Positions 40,038 to 49,915 of a stretch of DNA of 64,000 nt are shown in pieces (the stretch's first letter is position 1; each line of letters opens with the position of its first letter). A program made the translations under genes and the position numbers. Source of the DNA: UBA1479 sp040218445 (lineage in GTDB: Bacteria > Pseudomonadota > Alphaproteobacteria > Rhodospirillales > Casp-alpha2); the NCBI GenBank assembly GCA_040218445.1, contig JAVJRK010000013.1, forward strand, positions 75,079 to 139,078, in the 5' to 3' direction. The notes below the pieces were generated by a model, which saw nothing but the letters and a program-made list of their open reading frames with translations, was not told the origin of the DNA and searched no databases.

Positions 40038-40520
40038 ATGAACATCCTAAACAGATTTGCTGTTTTGGGACTGACCGGTGCGCTGGTCGCTGCTTGTGCC
40101 AATATGGACGGCGATGCTGCTAATTCGGGTGCGGCCACGGCAAAGCCCGCCGCCGCCGCCAAGCCTGCTGAAAAGAAGAAGTCCAAACCGGATCAGAAGT
40201 ACGTGATCAATTTCGACTTCGGCAAAGCGGCTGTAAGCGAAGAAGGCATGACCGCCGCCTATCAGCTGATGGCCGACACAATGGGCGGTTACAAAGCTGT
40301 CCTTCTGACCGGCCACACCGATACGGCGGGCGACAGAGAATTCAACCGCAAACTGTCTGAAAAGCGTGTCGAGACGGTTAAGCAGGTCTTTTCCGAAATC
40401 GGCATCGATCCGACCAAAATCATCACACAGTTTTACGGTGAAGATGAGCCTGCTGAAAAAACGGCGGACGGCGTCAAGAATGCCAAGAACCGTAGAGTGG
40501 ACGTGGTCCTGAAGTTCTAA
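40038..40520 (+). CDS. OmpA-family lipoprotein 1
   Basis: The 160-residue protein has a lipoprotein signal peptide ending LVAAC, with the lipidated cysteine at residue 20. An Ala/Lys/Pro linker and then a peptidoglycan-binding OmpA domain (about 50-160) follow. The OmpA domain shows INFDFGKAAVSEEGM, LLTGHTDTAGDREFNRKLSE and the final NAKNRRVDVVL; the conserved Asp and Arg contact diaminopimelate. It would tether the outer membrane to the wall. A near copy lies 89 bp downstream, a tandem duplication. AGGAAGG precedes the start. Confidence 0.9.
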   Translation: MNILNRFAVLGLTGALVAACANMDGDAANSGAATAKPAAAAKPAEKKKSKPDQKYVINFDFGKAAVSEEGMTAAYQLMADTMGGYKAVLLTGHTDTAGDREFNRKLSEKRVETVKQVFSEIGIDPTKIITQFYGEDEPAEKTADGVKNAKNRRVDVVLKF

Positions 40521-40609
40521 GACCGGACATTCACCAAAACGCCCACCGGGGGAGGGGCGTATCCAACTGATACTAACCCCGACCCTCAACCTTGGAAGGA
40601 GACACAGAA

Positions 40610-41446
40610 ATGAATATCCTGCAAAGACTGGCCGTTTTGGGCCTAACCGGCGCATTGGTTGCCGCCTGTTCCAGCATTGACCTGGACAAGACCAAAATGA
40701 TGACGCTCAAGGGCGATGCCTTCCAAAAGGCGTTGTTCACCGAATACGTCGATCTTGCGCGTCTGGAAGACGAAGAAGTGGATACGGAAGATGCGGTCTA
40801 CTTCAACAACCGTGCAAAAATGGCGGCCGACGGCAAAGACACCGGCCCGCAAGAAATTTCCGAACGGAAAATCCCCCAAGGCGCAATGGGTGATCTGACT
40901 GCCGCCCGCAAGGCGCTGACGGATGCCCTTTCCGGTGGTGCCGCAAAGAAGGACCCGGCCAAGGCAGCCCGTGCCCAAGCCATGTTCGATTGCTGGCTTC
41001 AGGAACAGGAAGAAGGCGACCAGCCGGAAGACATCGCCCGTTGCCGCAGCGCTTTCGACGCAGCGATGAAAGGCCTCGGCGGCGCCAAGCCGGCAGCTAA
41101 GAAAAAAGCCATGGCTGACAAGGAATTCGTCATCTACTTCGATTATGACAAATCCAACTTGAACGAAGCAGCGATGGGTGTTGCCTATGAAGTCATGGCC
41201 GCGACGGTCAGCGGCGTCAAAGCCGTGCTGTTGACGGGCCATGCCGATACATCCGGCGACAAAGGCTACAACCGCAAACTTTCCGAAATGCGCGTTGATG
41301 CCGTGAAGGCCACCTTCTCCGAGATCGGAATTGACCCGACGAAGATCGTCACTCAGTTCTACGGCGAAGACGAGCCGGCCGAAAAAACCGGCGATGGTGT
41401 GAAGAACGCCAAGAACCGCCGAGTATCGGTCGTCGTGAAGAACTAA
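40610..41446 (+). CDS. OmpA-family lipoprotein 2, with a cysteine-containing insert
   Basis: The 278-residue protein has almost the same signal peptide (MNILQRLAVLGLTGALVAAC) and C-terminal OmpA domain (about 165-278) as its upstream neighbour. About 130 residues are inserted between them. The insert has a helical ARAQAMFDCWLQEQEEGDQP segment and a second cysteine in EDIARCRSAF, which could form a disulfide in the periplasm. GGAAGGA precedes the ATG at 40610. A terminator follows. It most likely anchors to peptidoglycan and presents the insert to partners or the outer membrane. Confidence 0.9.
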   Translation: MNILQRLAVLGLTGALVAACSSIDLDKTKMMTLKGDAFQKALFTEYVDLARLEDEEVDTEDAVYFNNRAKMAADGKDTGPQEISERKIPQGAMGDLTAARKALTDALSGGAAKKDPAKAARAQAMFDCWLQEQEEGDQPEDIARCRSAFDAAMKGLGGAKPAAKKKAMADKEFVIYFDYDKSNLNEAAMGVAYEVMAATVSGVKAVLLTGHADTSGDKGYNRKLSEMRVDAVKATFSEIGIDPTKIVTQFYGEDEPAEKTGDGVKNAKNRRVSVVVKN

Positions 41447-41476
41447 CCAAGTCACGCAACCATAATCAATTCCAGG

Positions 41477-41509
41477 GGCGGTGCCGAAAGGTACCGCCTC
41501 TTTCTTTTA
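41477..41509 (+). terminator. Intrinsic terminator of the OmpA lipoprotein operon
   Basis: GGCGGTGCC pairs with GGTACCGCC over a GAAA tetraloop (one G-U pair), followed by TCTTTCTTTT. It lies about 30 bp after the stop of lipoprotein 2 and is a strong plus-strand terminator. Confidence 0.85.
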
Positions 41510-41564
41510 TGCCCCCGGGTAAATGCGATCAGCCTTTTCTGCCGGAAAGCGGTTCGTTTCAGAC

Positions 41565-41595
41565 AAAAAAAAGCCGCTCGATATCGAGCGGCTTT
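41565..41595 (-). terminator. Strong minus-strand terminator (26-bp perfect palindrome)
   Basis: Bases 41570-41595 form a perfect palindrome centred on GATATC. Read on the minus strand it gives an uninterrupted stem of about 10-13 bp followed by eight T. It ends transcription coming from the right, that is from the histidine kinase operon and the structured stretch between. Confidence 0.9.
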
Positions 41596-41745
41596 AAGTT
41601 TCGAGGGTGAGCCGCCGCAAACCAATTCAGTTTGCGACGGTACGGTGAAAACGTAAGAGTGGCGGTCTATCCGCCCGCCCAGGGGAAGCCGACATTGGCC
41701 GTCACCCAGGACACTCTAAACACCCATACAGTGTCGGCGATCAAG
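41573..41745 (-). ncRNA. Candidate structured small RNA or long structured 3' UTR
   Basis: Between the histidine kinase stop (41799) and the strong terminator lie about 200 bases with stop codons in all frames and several stems. GACACT/AGTGTC (41710-41715 with 41730-41735), GGCGG/CCGCC over a 5-base loop (41661-41675), and an 11-bp stem with one mismatch (41612-41622 with 41630-41640, 7-base loop) precede the terminator hairpin. GGGTGA can also pair with TCACCC at the ends. I do not recognise a family. 6S RNA was considered, but length and context do not fit well. No clear promoter is visible. Confidence 0.4.
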
Positions 41746-41798
41746 CTGACCGCTACCTGACAATTCTCTACATTCTTGAAATTAAAAGGGGTTTTCCG

Positions 41799-42872
41799 TT
41801 ATCGGCCAGAAAACCTCATATAGAAATCCGCCCCGCCTTCGGAAGGATCGTGAATTTCCACCTGGGCCCCATGGGCATCCGCGATCCGCTTTACGATCGC
41901 CAATCCCAAACCGGCACCATCGCCCCGCCGGTCCGCACGGTCGAAACGGTCAAAAATCGTTGCCCGGCGTTCCCCGGGGACACCGGGCCCGCGGTCGATG
42001 ACATGAATGGCCGGCTCATTTGTGACACGGACGGTAACCGTCGACTTGGGCGGCGCGAAGCGAAGCGCATTCTCGACAAGATTTCGAATAGCCTGTTCCA
42101 ACGCCGGAGCGGAGCCCCGCACGACCACTGACGGTCCGTCCGCCAAAACCTCGATCGTCCGCTGTTCATGGATCGCGATCGGCGCCAGATGAGTCGCGAC
42201 CGCCGTACAAACTTCACGAAGATCAGCGGTTTCATCCGATCCCGGACGAAACAATTCATAACGGGCAAAGGCCAGCATCTGAGACACCAATCGCGTCATG
42301 CTGTCGACTTCATTCCGCAGCGCAGCGGCCGCCTGCTCCTCCTTCAATGTGTCCAGTTTCGTGCGCAAGACCGCCAACGGCGTCCTTAATTCATGAGCAA
42401 CATCCGCAACAAAAGCCTTTTGGCGTTCCTCCTGTTCGGAACGAATGCGCTCGGCATGATGTATTTCCGTAACATCACGGGCCGTGCCGCGTATTCCGGA
42501 AAACCTGCCATCGTCCAAATCGAAGAACGGCAGACCGCTCATCAACAAGCGGTGAGGATCGCCGGATGCGCCATCGACGATGAAAGTGACATCGCGAAAC
42601 GGTTTGTGCAGATCCAAATCCAGTTTATCGCCCACCTCATCAATGAAATGGCCGAGCTCACTGAACGTCTTGCCCTCAAGTTGAAGGGGAAGAAAACCCA
42701 AAATCTCGAACGCATGTTCGGAGACATAGGACAGCTTAAGGTCCGCATCCGTTTCCCACACCAGGTCCGAAACAAGGCGTGTGATGTCTTCCAAACGGGT
42801 TAAGGCTTCGGCCGCGCGCGTTTCCGGATCAGCGGTAAGAGACGGCCAACTACGCGGTCTGCGCTCACGCAT
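41799..42872 (-). CDS. Soluble PAS-containing sensor histidine kinase
   Basis: The 357-residue protein has a PAS domain (about 28-140, ending IRGTARDVTEIHHAE), a HisKA dimerisation domain with H160 in FVADVAHELRTPLAVL, and a HATPase_c domain with NLVENALRFAP, DRGPGVPG and GAGLGLAIVKRI. No membrane segment is present, so it senses something in the cytoplasm through the PAS pocket. Its start overlaps the DUF2336 stop by eight bases. With the OmpR-type regulator two genes upstream it forms a two-component system. A strong terminator lies 200 bp downstream. Confidence 0.9.
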   Translation of the reverse strand: MRERRPRSWPSLTADPETRAAEALTRLEDITRLVSDLVWETDADLKLSYVSEHAFEILGFLPLQLEGKTFSELGHFIDEVGDKLDLDLHKPFRDVTFIVDGASGDPHRLLMSGLPFFDLDDGRFSGIRGTARDVTEIHHAERIRSEQEERQKAFVADVAHELRTPLAVLRTKLDTLKEEQAAAALRNEVDSMTRLVSQMLAFARYELFRPGSDETADLREVCTAVATHLAPIAIHEQRTIEVLADGPSVVVRGSAPALEQAIRNLVENALRFAPPKSTVTVRVTNEPAIHVIDRGPGVPGERRATIFDRFDRADRRGDGAGLGLAIVKRIADAHGAQVEIHDPSEGGADFYMRFSGR

Positions 42873-44016
42873 TTCGCCGGGTGGCCGACTGGATCTGACG
42901 GATTGCTGACAAATAGCCTGTATTCCGACGCCATGTCTTCAGCACACCGGCCGCAGCTTCGCGGCTCATGTCCTCGTATATCCAAATGACTTCCGTTAAC
43001 GCCTCTTCAATCCGATCGCTACGCCGCGCACGCACCAATTGCGCATAGCGGAAGATTTGGGCGAATTCTTCCTTCGTCAGCCCCACGGCCTTGCAGCAAA
43101 TCGCAAGCCCCTCGCCACCCGGCTCAAACAGGATACGCTTCGCAAGATATTCACGAATCCCGGTCAGCCGTGAGAACAAGGCCAGGAACAGCGATACCTC
43201 CCCCTGGCTCAGGGCCGTGATGAGCATATCCGGCGTCACCATGCCTTCACGTTCCAGGTTGGCCGCCAGTTCATTGGATTTCAAACTGGTGGAGACGTCC
43301 GGAACAACACCGGATTCCTTGGCCGCGATCTGTTCCAGCAAATCATCGACGACGGATTGGTCGAGCTTGAAATTTTCGATGATGAATTCCCGCAAGGCAG
43401 CGGAAACCCACATGAACATACGCTGCGCCAGGTCGGGGCGCAGTTCCTCGCGATGGAGGACCGGTTCTTGGAACGTATCGACGCGTTTTGACTGTTCGAC
43501 AAGGTACTCCATCGTACTTTGCGAAATCTTGGCGTTCTCATTCTTCAGCAACGTGACGACGACGCGTTCATTCCCCGTTTCGACCAATGCCTGGGAAACT
43601 TCCTCGCTGATGTTCTGACGGATCGCGACGGCAAGTTGGTGTTCCATCGTGCGGTGGCGGATGATTTCGATCAGATCGGAATCCTTCAACAGGCCCGACT
43701 CGGTCAGCACAGGGTATGCGACCTCGATCTCATCGTTCGCAAGAATGCGCACCAAGTCTTCGGGCACGTCGTTCAGGCCCGCCAGCTGCTGGGCCACCCC
43801 GCGCCGGACGGACATTTCAATTTCACGGACGACGCTGCGCAAAATACCGAACATCAAGGCCCGTTCACGGTCCGTCAGAGCATCGCCCTTGTTCTCGAAC
43901 AAATCCGTGATGGTTTCGGTCAATTTTGCGCGGCCCATCGTGGACTTTTCGCGCGCGAGATTCAGAAGAAACTCGTGATCGACTGTGGGTTCACCGTTTT
44001 GATTATTTTCGTTCAT
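42865..44016 (-). CDS. DUF2336 domain protein
   Basis: The product of about 383 residues is mostly alpha-helical and HEAT-like. It contains DVPEDLVRILANDEIEVAYPVL and LIEIIRHRTMEHQLAVAIRQ, the characteristic repeats of DUF2336, a family common in Rhodospirillales and Rhizobiales with no settled function. It is translationally linked to the kinase downstream (8-base overlap) and lies 15 bp after the response regulator. It may be an adaptor or target of this two-component pair. I use the ATG at 44016; a TTG four codons earlier is possible. Neither has a strong ribosome binding site. Confidence 0.85.
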   Translation of the reverse strand: MNENNQNGEPTVDHEFLLNLAREKSTMGRAKLTETITDLFENKGDALTDRERALMFGILRSVVREIEMSVRRGVAQQLAGLNDVPEDLVRILANDEIEVAYPVLTESGLLKDSDLIEIIRHRTMEHQLAVAIRQNISEEVSQALVETGNERVVVTLLKNENAKISQSTMEYLVEQSKRVDTFQEPVLHREELRPDLAQRMFMWVSAALREFIIENFKLDQSVVDDLLEQIAAKESGVVPDVSTSLKSNELAANLEREGMVTPDMLITALSQGEVSLFLALFSRLTGIREYLAKRILFEPGGEGLAICCKAVGLTKEEFAQIFRYAQLVRARRSDRIEEALTEVIWIYEDMSREAAAGVLKTWRRNTGYLSAIRQIQSATRRNA

Positions 44017-44031
44017 TTCTACGATCAACAG

Positions 44032-44715
44032 TCAGTTGTTTAACGCACCCTCGGACAACAGATATCCGACGCCCCGCAAGGTGTGGACGCTTACACTCGC
44101 CCCGTTTTTTGTAAGTCGTTTTCGAAGTCTGGATACATGGACCTCCACAGAATTCGACGAAACCTCTTCGTCAAAGCCGTATATCTTGTCCTCCAAGACA
44201 GATTTGGGCACGACACGCCCATATCGCCGCATTAATTGTTCTAGCACGCCCATCTCGCGCCGGGAAATGGATATGGGTTGATCATTCACACGCACTTCGC
44301 GCGCCGTGGTGTCGAACGATACGTTCCCTGCGGTCATCACCAATCCCAGAACCCCGCCCGGCCGACGCAGAAGTGCACGAATTCGGGCGATCAGTTCTTC
44401 CATTTCAAAGGGTTTCAGAAGGTAATCGTCAGCCCCCGTATTAAGTCCCTTGACCCGGTCATCAAGGCCGTCCCGCGCGGTTAGGATAAGAACAGGCACG
44501 ATTTTGCCCTGTTTGCGCCATTCCTTGAGCAAGGTCAGTCCATCCGTGTCCGGCAATCCTAAATCGAGAATGATCGCGTCATATTGAATGCTTGCGACCG
44601 CAGCATCCGCGGCGGCGCCGGAATCAACGGTATCCACCGCAAAGGCCTCGTTCTCAAGGCCAATCTTGATGGATTCTGCAAAACGGTTGTGGTCTTCAAC
44701 AAGGAGTAGGCGCAT
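44032..44715 (-). CDS. OmpR-family response regulator
   Basis: The 227-residue protein has a receiver domain with E7-D8, phosphoacceptor D51 (AIILDLGLPDTDG), a T/A switch in LILTARDG and K101 in LLKPFEMEEL. An OmpR/PhoB winged helix (about 130-222, ISRREMGVLEQLMRRYGRVV and VEVHVSRLRKRL) follows. It binds DNA when phosphorylated, presumably by the soluble kinase encoded two genes downstream. It is the first long gene of the operon; a 44-codon frame with a good ribosome binding site lies just upstream. Targets are unknown. Confidence 0.92.
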   Translation of the reverse strand: MRLLLVEDHNRFAESIKIGLENEAFAVDTVDSGAAADAAVASIQYDAIILDLGLPDTDGLTLLKEWRKQGKIVPVLILTARDGLDDRVKGLNTGADDYLLKPFEMEELIARIRALLRRPGGVLGLVMTAGNVSFDTTAREVRVNDQPISISRREMGVLEQLMRRYGRVVPKSVLEDKIYGFDEEVSSNSVEVHVSRLRKRLTKNGASVSVHTLRGVGYLLSEGALNN

Positions 44716-44744
44716 GTTTTCTCGTCTTTATCGCGAAGCGAAAA

Positions 44745-44879
44745 TCACTTCGACCGGAACGTATTCCAATAACGCAAACCCCGTGCCAACCCGATGGCTC
44801 CGCGACGTGCCGCCTCTTCAAGTAATATGCGGTTATGCATACATTGCAATGATATATTGACGCGTGATTGGGATGACAT
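44745..44879 (-). CDS. Possible 44-residue protein at the head of the response regulator operon
   Basis: An ATG at 44879 has AAGGG 7 bases upstream and opens 44 codons ending in TGA at 44747-44745, 29 bp before the response regulator start. The peptide begins MSSQSRVNISLQCMHNRILL and continues into an arginine-rich helix (EEAARRGAIGLARGLRYW). It resembles in style, not in alignable sequence, the small basic protein at 27511-27711. I know no family for it. The well-placed ribosome binding site, the helical basic character and the position make it a real candidate. Confidence 0.45.
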   Translation of the reverse strand: MSSQSRVNISLQCMHNRILLEEAARRGAIGLARGLRYWNTFRSK

Positions 44880-44987
44880 CGTTGCACCCTTGAACATTAT
44901 TCTGAACCCGTTTTAGGCGGGCTTCCCGTCAGACGCAATGCATCGGCGTCATTCGGGCTAACCAGCGATATTCGCGTTATTTTACGC

Positions 44988-46004
44988 CTATTCTTCAAAC
45001 AGTTCATCCGCCGATTGATCCTTTGTAAAACCAAGGGCTTTCCATAGTTCGGCCATATGGCTTGGAAGGGGGGCCGTCACGTCCGTAACACCACCCGACG
45101 GGCGTTGAATGACGATTCGCCGAGCATGGAGTTGCAGCATGCGAACCTTGACCGGCAGATCCGGAAAGGCTTCCGTTCCCCCGTATTTTCCGTCACCAAT
45201 GATCGGTGTTTGCAAAGCCAAGGCGTGGGCGCGTAGCTGATGTGTCCGACCGGTCACCGGCTCCATGGCAAGCCAGGCGGCCTTGGAACTCAGGCGATCA
45301 ATGATTCGATATAGGGTTTCCGCCCGTTTCAGGTCCTCGGCTTCCGCATTCATCTTTTCGCGGCCGCCTGCCCCTTTGCTTTTTCCCAGATCCAGCCGGA
45401 TACGCCCCTGAGCGATTTCCGGCACCCCGGCCACGGCGGCCCAGTACAGCTTATGGATGGTCTTACGGCGGAACCCCTCCGTCAGCCATCGCGCCGCCTG
45501 GCGCGTTCTGGCCAGAACAAGAACCCCCGACGTGTCCTTGTCGAGCCGGTGGGTCAGGCGCGGACGTTCCGATGCCTCGAAGGTCAGCCCATCCAACATG
45601 GCATCAAGGTGGCGACTAAGCCCTGAACCGCCTTGCACAGCCAATCCCGCCGGCTTGTCGAGGATCAGAATTTCCGCATCACGGAACAATACCCGGGCTT
45701 GCAGGTCCTTTATTTCTCCGGCCGGGATTTCAATCGGGCGTTTCGGTGCCTTTGGCTTGCGGGCGGCACCCGGGTCCTGGCCATCGCGCAGGCTGGGTGG
45801 CAGGCGGACCTCCTGCCCTTCTTCCAGACGCGTGCCGGTCTTTGCCCTGCTCCCGTCGATACGAATTTGCCCGGTCCGCAAAAGCTTCTGCACCTGCCCG
45901 AACGGCAAGGCGGGAAAATGAATTTTCAGCCAGCGGTCCAGGCGCAAGCCGTCTTCGTCGGCAGTAACGCGCGGCCCCTTCGCATCGGTCGGCGTCTCTG
46001 ACAT
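44988..46004 (-). CDS. rluC: 23S rRNA pseudouridine synthase, RluC/RluD family
   Basis: The 338-residue enzyme has an S4-like RNA-binding domain (about 17-75, LRLDRWLKIHFPALPFGQVQ) and a catalytic domain with D155 in LTHRLDKDTSGVLVLART. The later motifs EPVTGRTHQLRAHA and GDGKYGG are present. It isomerises specific uridines of 23S rRNA; RluC (955/2504/2580 in E. coli numbering) is the best guess by length and motifs. The ATG at 46004 overlaps the fluC stop (TGATG), so the two are translationally coupled. A start further upstream would run into fluC. Confidence 0.9.
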   Translation of the reverse strand: MSETPTDAKGPRVTADEDGLRLDRWLKIHFPALPFGQVQKLLRTGQIRIDGSRAKTGTRLEEGQEVRLPPSLRDGQDPGAARKPKAPKRPIEIPAGEIKDLQARVLFRDAEILILDKPAGLAVQGGSGLSRHLDAMLDGLTFEASERPRLTHRLDKDTSGVLVLARTRQAARWLTEGFRRKTIHKLYWAAVAGVPEIAQGRIRLDLGKSKGAGGREKMNAEAEDLKRAETLYRIIDRLSSKAAWLAMEPVTGRTHQLRAHALALQTPIIGDGKYGGTEAFPDLPVKVRMLQLHARRIVIQRPSGGVTDVTAPLPSHMAELWKALGFTKDQSADELFEE

Positions 46005-46381
46005 CACAAAACCTGACGCAGGGTCGCAAGCCCGGCCCAGAACCCCAGAATACACAGCACGACCGATCCCCCCACATACATGACGGCGGCCCCAATCTGC
46101 CCGCGTTCGATAAGGGTGTAGGAATCCAGGGAAAACGTCGAAAAGGTGGTGAAGGCCCCCAGCATCCCGACCACCAGAAACGCCCGCATTTCCGGTGTCG
46201 GCGACCAGTGCAGAGCGCTGACCTCGATCAAGGCACCAAGCAGGAACGACCCCACCAGATTGACCGTAAACGTCCCCCAGGGAAAGCCGCTGCCCAACTG
46301 ACTGCCGACGGCATTCACGACCAGAAACCGGCCGACGGCACCGACGGCGCCCCCCATCGCAACGGCAATCAGCATCTTCAT
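46004..46381 (-). CDS. crcB: Fluoride ion channel FluC/CrcB
   Basis: The 125-residue protein has four membrane helices and the family blocks GGAVGAVGRFLVV, GTFTVNLVGSFLLGALIE and GMLGAFTTFSTFSLDS. The asparagine, the phenylalanine box and the serine/threonine lining of the dual-topology F- channel are therefore all present. It exports fluoride across the inner membrane as a homodimer. No fluoride riboswitch is evident upstream; the short 49-bp gap to rarA leaves little room for one. It is translationally coupled to rluC. Confidence 0.92.
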   Translation of the reverse strand: MKMLIAVAMGGAVGAVGRFLVVNAVGSQLGSGFPWGTFTVNLVGSFLLGALIEVSALHWSPTPEMRAFLVVGMLGAFTTFSTFSLDSYTLIERGQIGAAVMYVGGSVVLCILGFWAGLATLRQVL

Positions 46382-46430
46382 TGCATATCTCCCGTCATCG
46401 GTTTCCAGATTCCATCAAGGCTTCGGTAAT

Positions 46431-47743
<1,313 letters not shown>

Positions 47744-47747
<4 letters not shown>

Positions 47748-49195
47748 CCCTCGAACCGCTCGGACAACTCGCGCCCCTGCCGCTCAATCGTGATTTCCCA
47801 AGACGCAGAAGGTTCAGCGAAAACCGATACCAGGTCATTGACCACGCCGACTTCCGCCCCATTGACCTTTTTGATGAAATCGCCGGGCCGAAGACCGACC
47901 TTGTCCGCCGGTGCGCCGCGCCGGATTTGCAGAATCATGACACCACGCTTGAACGGATCGATGCCCAATTCATCCCCCAACGCCGGCGACATATTGACCA
48001 CCACCGCCCCCGTCAACGGATGGCGTCCGGCCATTTCCTTTTGATTTCTGGCGGGCAATTCCGGCGGCGCTTCGACCTTCAGCTTAAGGGCACGCATCGC
48101 ACCTTGACGCCAAATCCTCAAAGGCGCGACATCACCCAACGGCGTGGTCGCAATGCGGAATTGCAGAGCCGTCGTATCGCGGACCTCATGCCCGTTAACG
48201 GCGAGGATGATATCGCCGCGCTGCAGACCGGCCTGATCCGCCGCAGATGACGGATACACATCTTCAATGATCACGCCCCCCGGCCGGTCAAGACCCAGGG
48301 AATTCGCGATATCGGCGGATACGGCACGTCCGGCCGCCCCGACCCAGGGCCGAACCAGGCGCCCATCCTTGACCACACCGTTGACCACGGCACGCACCAT
48401 GTTCGATGGAATAGCGAAACCGATGCCCATGGATCCGCCGGATTTGGAATAAATCGCCGTATTGATACCTACCAGTCGGCCGTCCAGCCCGACCAGGGCA
48501 CCGCCCGAATTTCCCGGGTTGATGGCAGCATCCGTCTGGATGAAGAAATTCAGGTCATTGCCGCCCCCGGCCATCTGCGTCCGCGCCAAGGCCGAAACAA
48601 TCCCGCTGGTCACGGTTTGGCCGACACCGAACGGATTACCGATGGCCAAAACGATGTCCCCCACCGTGATGGAATCGGAATCCGCCAATTTAAGAACCGG
48701 TAGGTCCGCGGGCGTATCGTCCAGCCGCAATACGGCCAAATCCGTACGGTCATCGGTACCGACGATTGTCGCCGAGAACTCGCGCCGGTCGTGAAGCACG
48801 ACCTTGATCTCATCCGCCCCTTCGATCACGTGATTGTTGGTCACGATGACGCCATCGCCGCGCACGATCACACCCGATCCCAAGGAGTTCTGAACCTTCT
48901 CGCGGCGCTGCGGTCCGCCGAACTTGAACCCCAGATTAGGGCCGAAGAAGCGCTGAAAGAACGGGTCGTCGAACAAGGTCGGACGGCGGCGTTGAACGAC
49001 CTTCTTGGCCGTGAAAATATTGACCACGGCCGGTGCTGCCTGCTCCACCACCGGACCGTAAGACAGCATGACCTGCTCCCGGCTGTCCGGCACCTGGCGC
49101 TGGTCAGCCTGCGCCACCGCATCGGTTGCCGCAAAGGACATCCCCCACGTGGCGGCAACGAGAAACGTCAATGACTTGAGTACGGTCGGCATCAT
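47744..49195 (-). CDS. degQ: Periplasmic serine protease, Do/DegQ family
   Basis: The 483-residue protein has a signal peptide ending near DAVAQA. The trypsin-like domain has the triad H122 (VTNNHVIEG), D152 (DDRTDLAVLR) and S230 (INPGNSGGALVG). Two PDZ domains follow (about 290-370 and 395-480; GDIILAVNGHEV and GDFIKKVNGAEV). It degrades or refolds damaged envelope proteins. I start at the first of two adjacent ATG codons (49195) with GGAGA upstream; longer readings add a second hydrophobic stretch. It follows the rplQ terminator, so it probably has its own promoter. Confidence 0.92.
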
Positions 49196-49309
49196 GGACA
49201 AAAGGTCTCCAGTAATTGCGGGCAGAACGGCGATTACGATCTTCATAGCAAGATTGAGCGCGAATGTGGCGAGGTCAAGTCCCCGGCGCGGAATACGGCC
49301 CAGCAACGA

Positions 49310-49337
49310 AAAAGCGCGGCCCAAGGGCCGCGCTTTT
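49310..49337. terminator. Terminator at the end of the S10-spc-alpha cluster
   Basis: AAAAGCGCGGCCC and GGGCCGCGCTTTT form a perfect 13-base inverted repeat with a two-base loop and A/T tails on both sides. It lies 30 bp after the rplQ stop and ends the ribosomal transcript on the minus strand. Confidence 0.9.
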
Positions 49338-49367
49338 GAAGAAACTCGCTAATGAAAGCCGTTTAGC

Positions 49368-49796
49368 CTATTCCAGGGCGTCTGCAGATTCCATTTCCGC
49401 TTCGTGGCGGGCTTTATCTTCCGCGCCCTTGGCGTCCGGGTCACGGTCGACCAGTTCGATCACGGCCATGGGGGCCGCATCGCCATAACGGAAACCGGCC
49501 TTCAGCACGCGGGTATATCCACCCGGGCGGTCCTTGTAGCGCTCTGCCAGGGTGCCGAACAGCTTGGCCACGGCGGCATCGTCACGCAGGAAGGAAAAGG
49601 CCTGGCGGCGCTGGTGCAGCGCGCCTTTTTTGCCGAGCGTGATCATGCGATCAACGATACGGCGCAGTTCCTTTGCCTTCGGCAGGGTCGTGGTGATCTG
49701 TTCGTGCGCAATCAGCGACGTCGCCATGTTGGCGAACATGGCCTTACGGTGGCTGGCGGTACGGTTGAGTTTGCGGTAATCGCTACGGTGTCTCAT
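49368..49796 (-). CDS. rplQ: 50S ribosomal protein L17
   Basis: This 142-residue protein starts MRHRSDYRKLNRTASHRKAM, the invariant L17 beginning, and continues with the TTLPKAKELRRIVDRMITLG block. It is slightly longer than the E. coli protein because of an acidic tail (AEDKARHEAEMESADALE), as is usual in alphaproteobacteria. L17 binds 23S rRNA near the exit tunnel. It is the last gene of the alpha operon, 119 bp after rpoA, with a strong terminator behind it. Confidence 0.97.
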   Translation of the reverse strand: MRHRSDYRKLNRTASHRKAMFANMATSLIAHEQITTTLPKAKELRRIVDRMITLGKKGALHQRRQAFSFLRDDAAVAKLFGTLAERYKDRPGGYTRVLKAGFRYGDAAPMAVIELVDRDPDAKGAEDKARHEAEMESADALE

Positions 49797-49915
49797 ATCA
49801 GGCTCCTTCTTCGATTTTCGCCCGGGCGTGCCATTTTACCCCCAGAGGCGCCCCGCTTTTTCGGGGAAGTTCTTGATTTCAAGTGACGCCGGATTTTCAC
49901 CGGCGCCCGGTCAGA

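Noticed and set aside
41573..41745. 6S RNA as identity of the structured stretch
   Set aside because: Some segments look alike (a TCCTGGGTG and a GCGGCGGC block), but the length, the position after a kinase gene and the separate stems do not fit a single long 6S hairpin; kept as unassigned.
46382..46430. Fluoride riboswitch before fluC
   Set aside because: Only 49 bp separate fluC from rarA and no crcB-motif pairing could be drawn.
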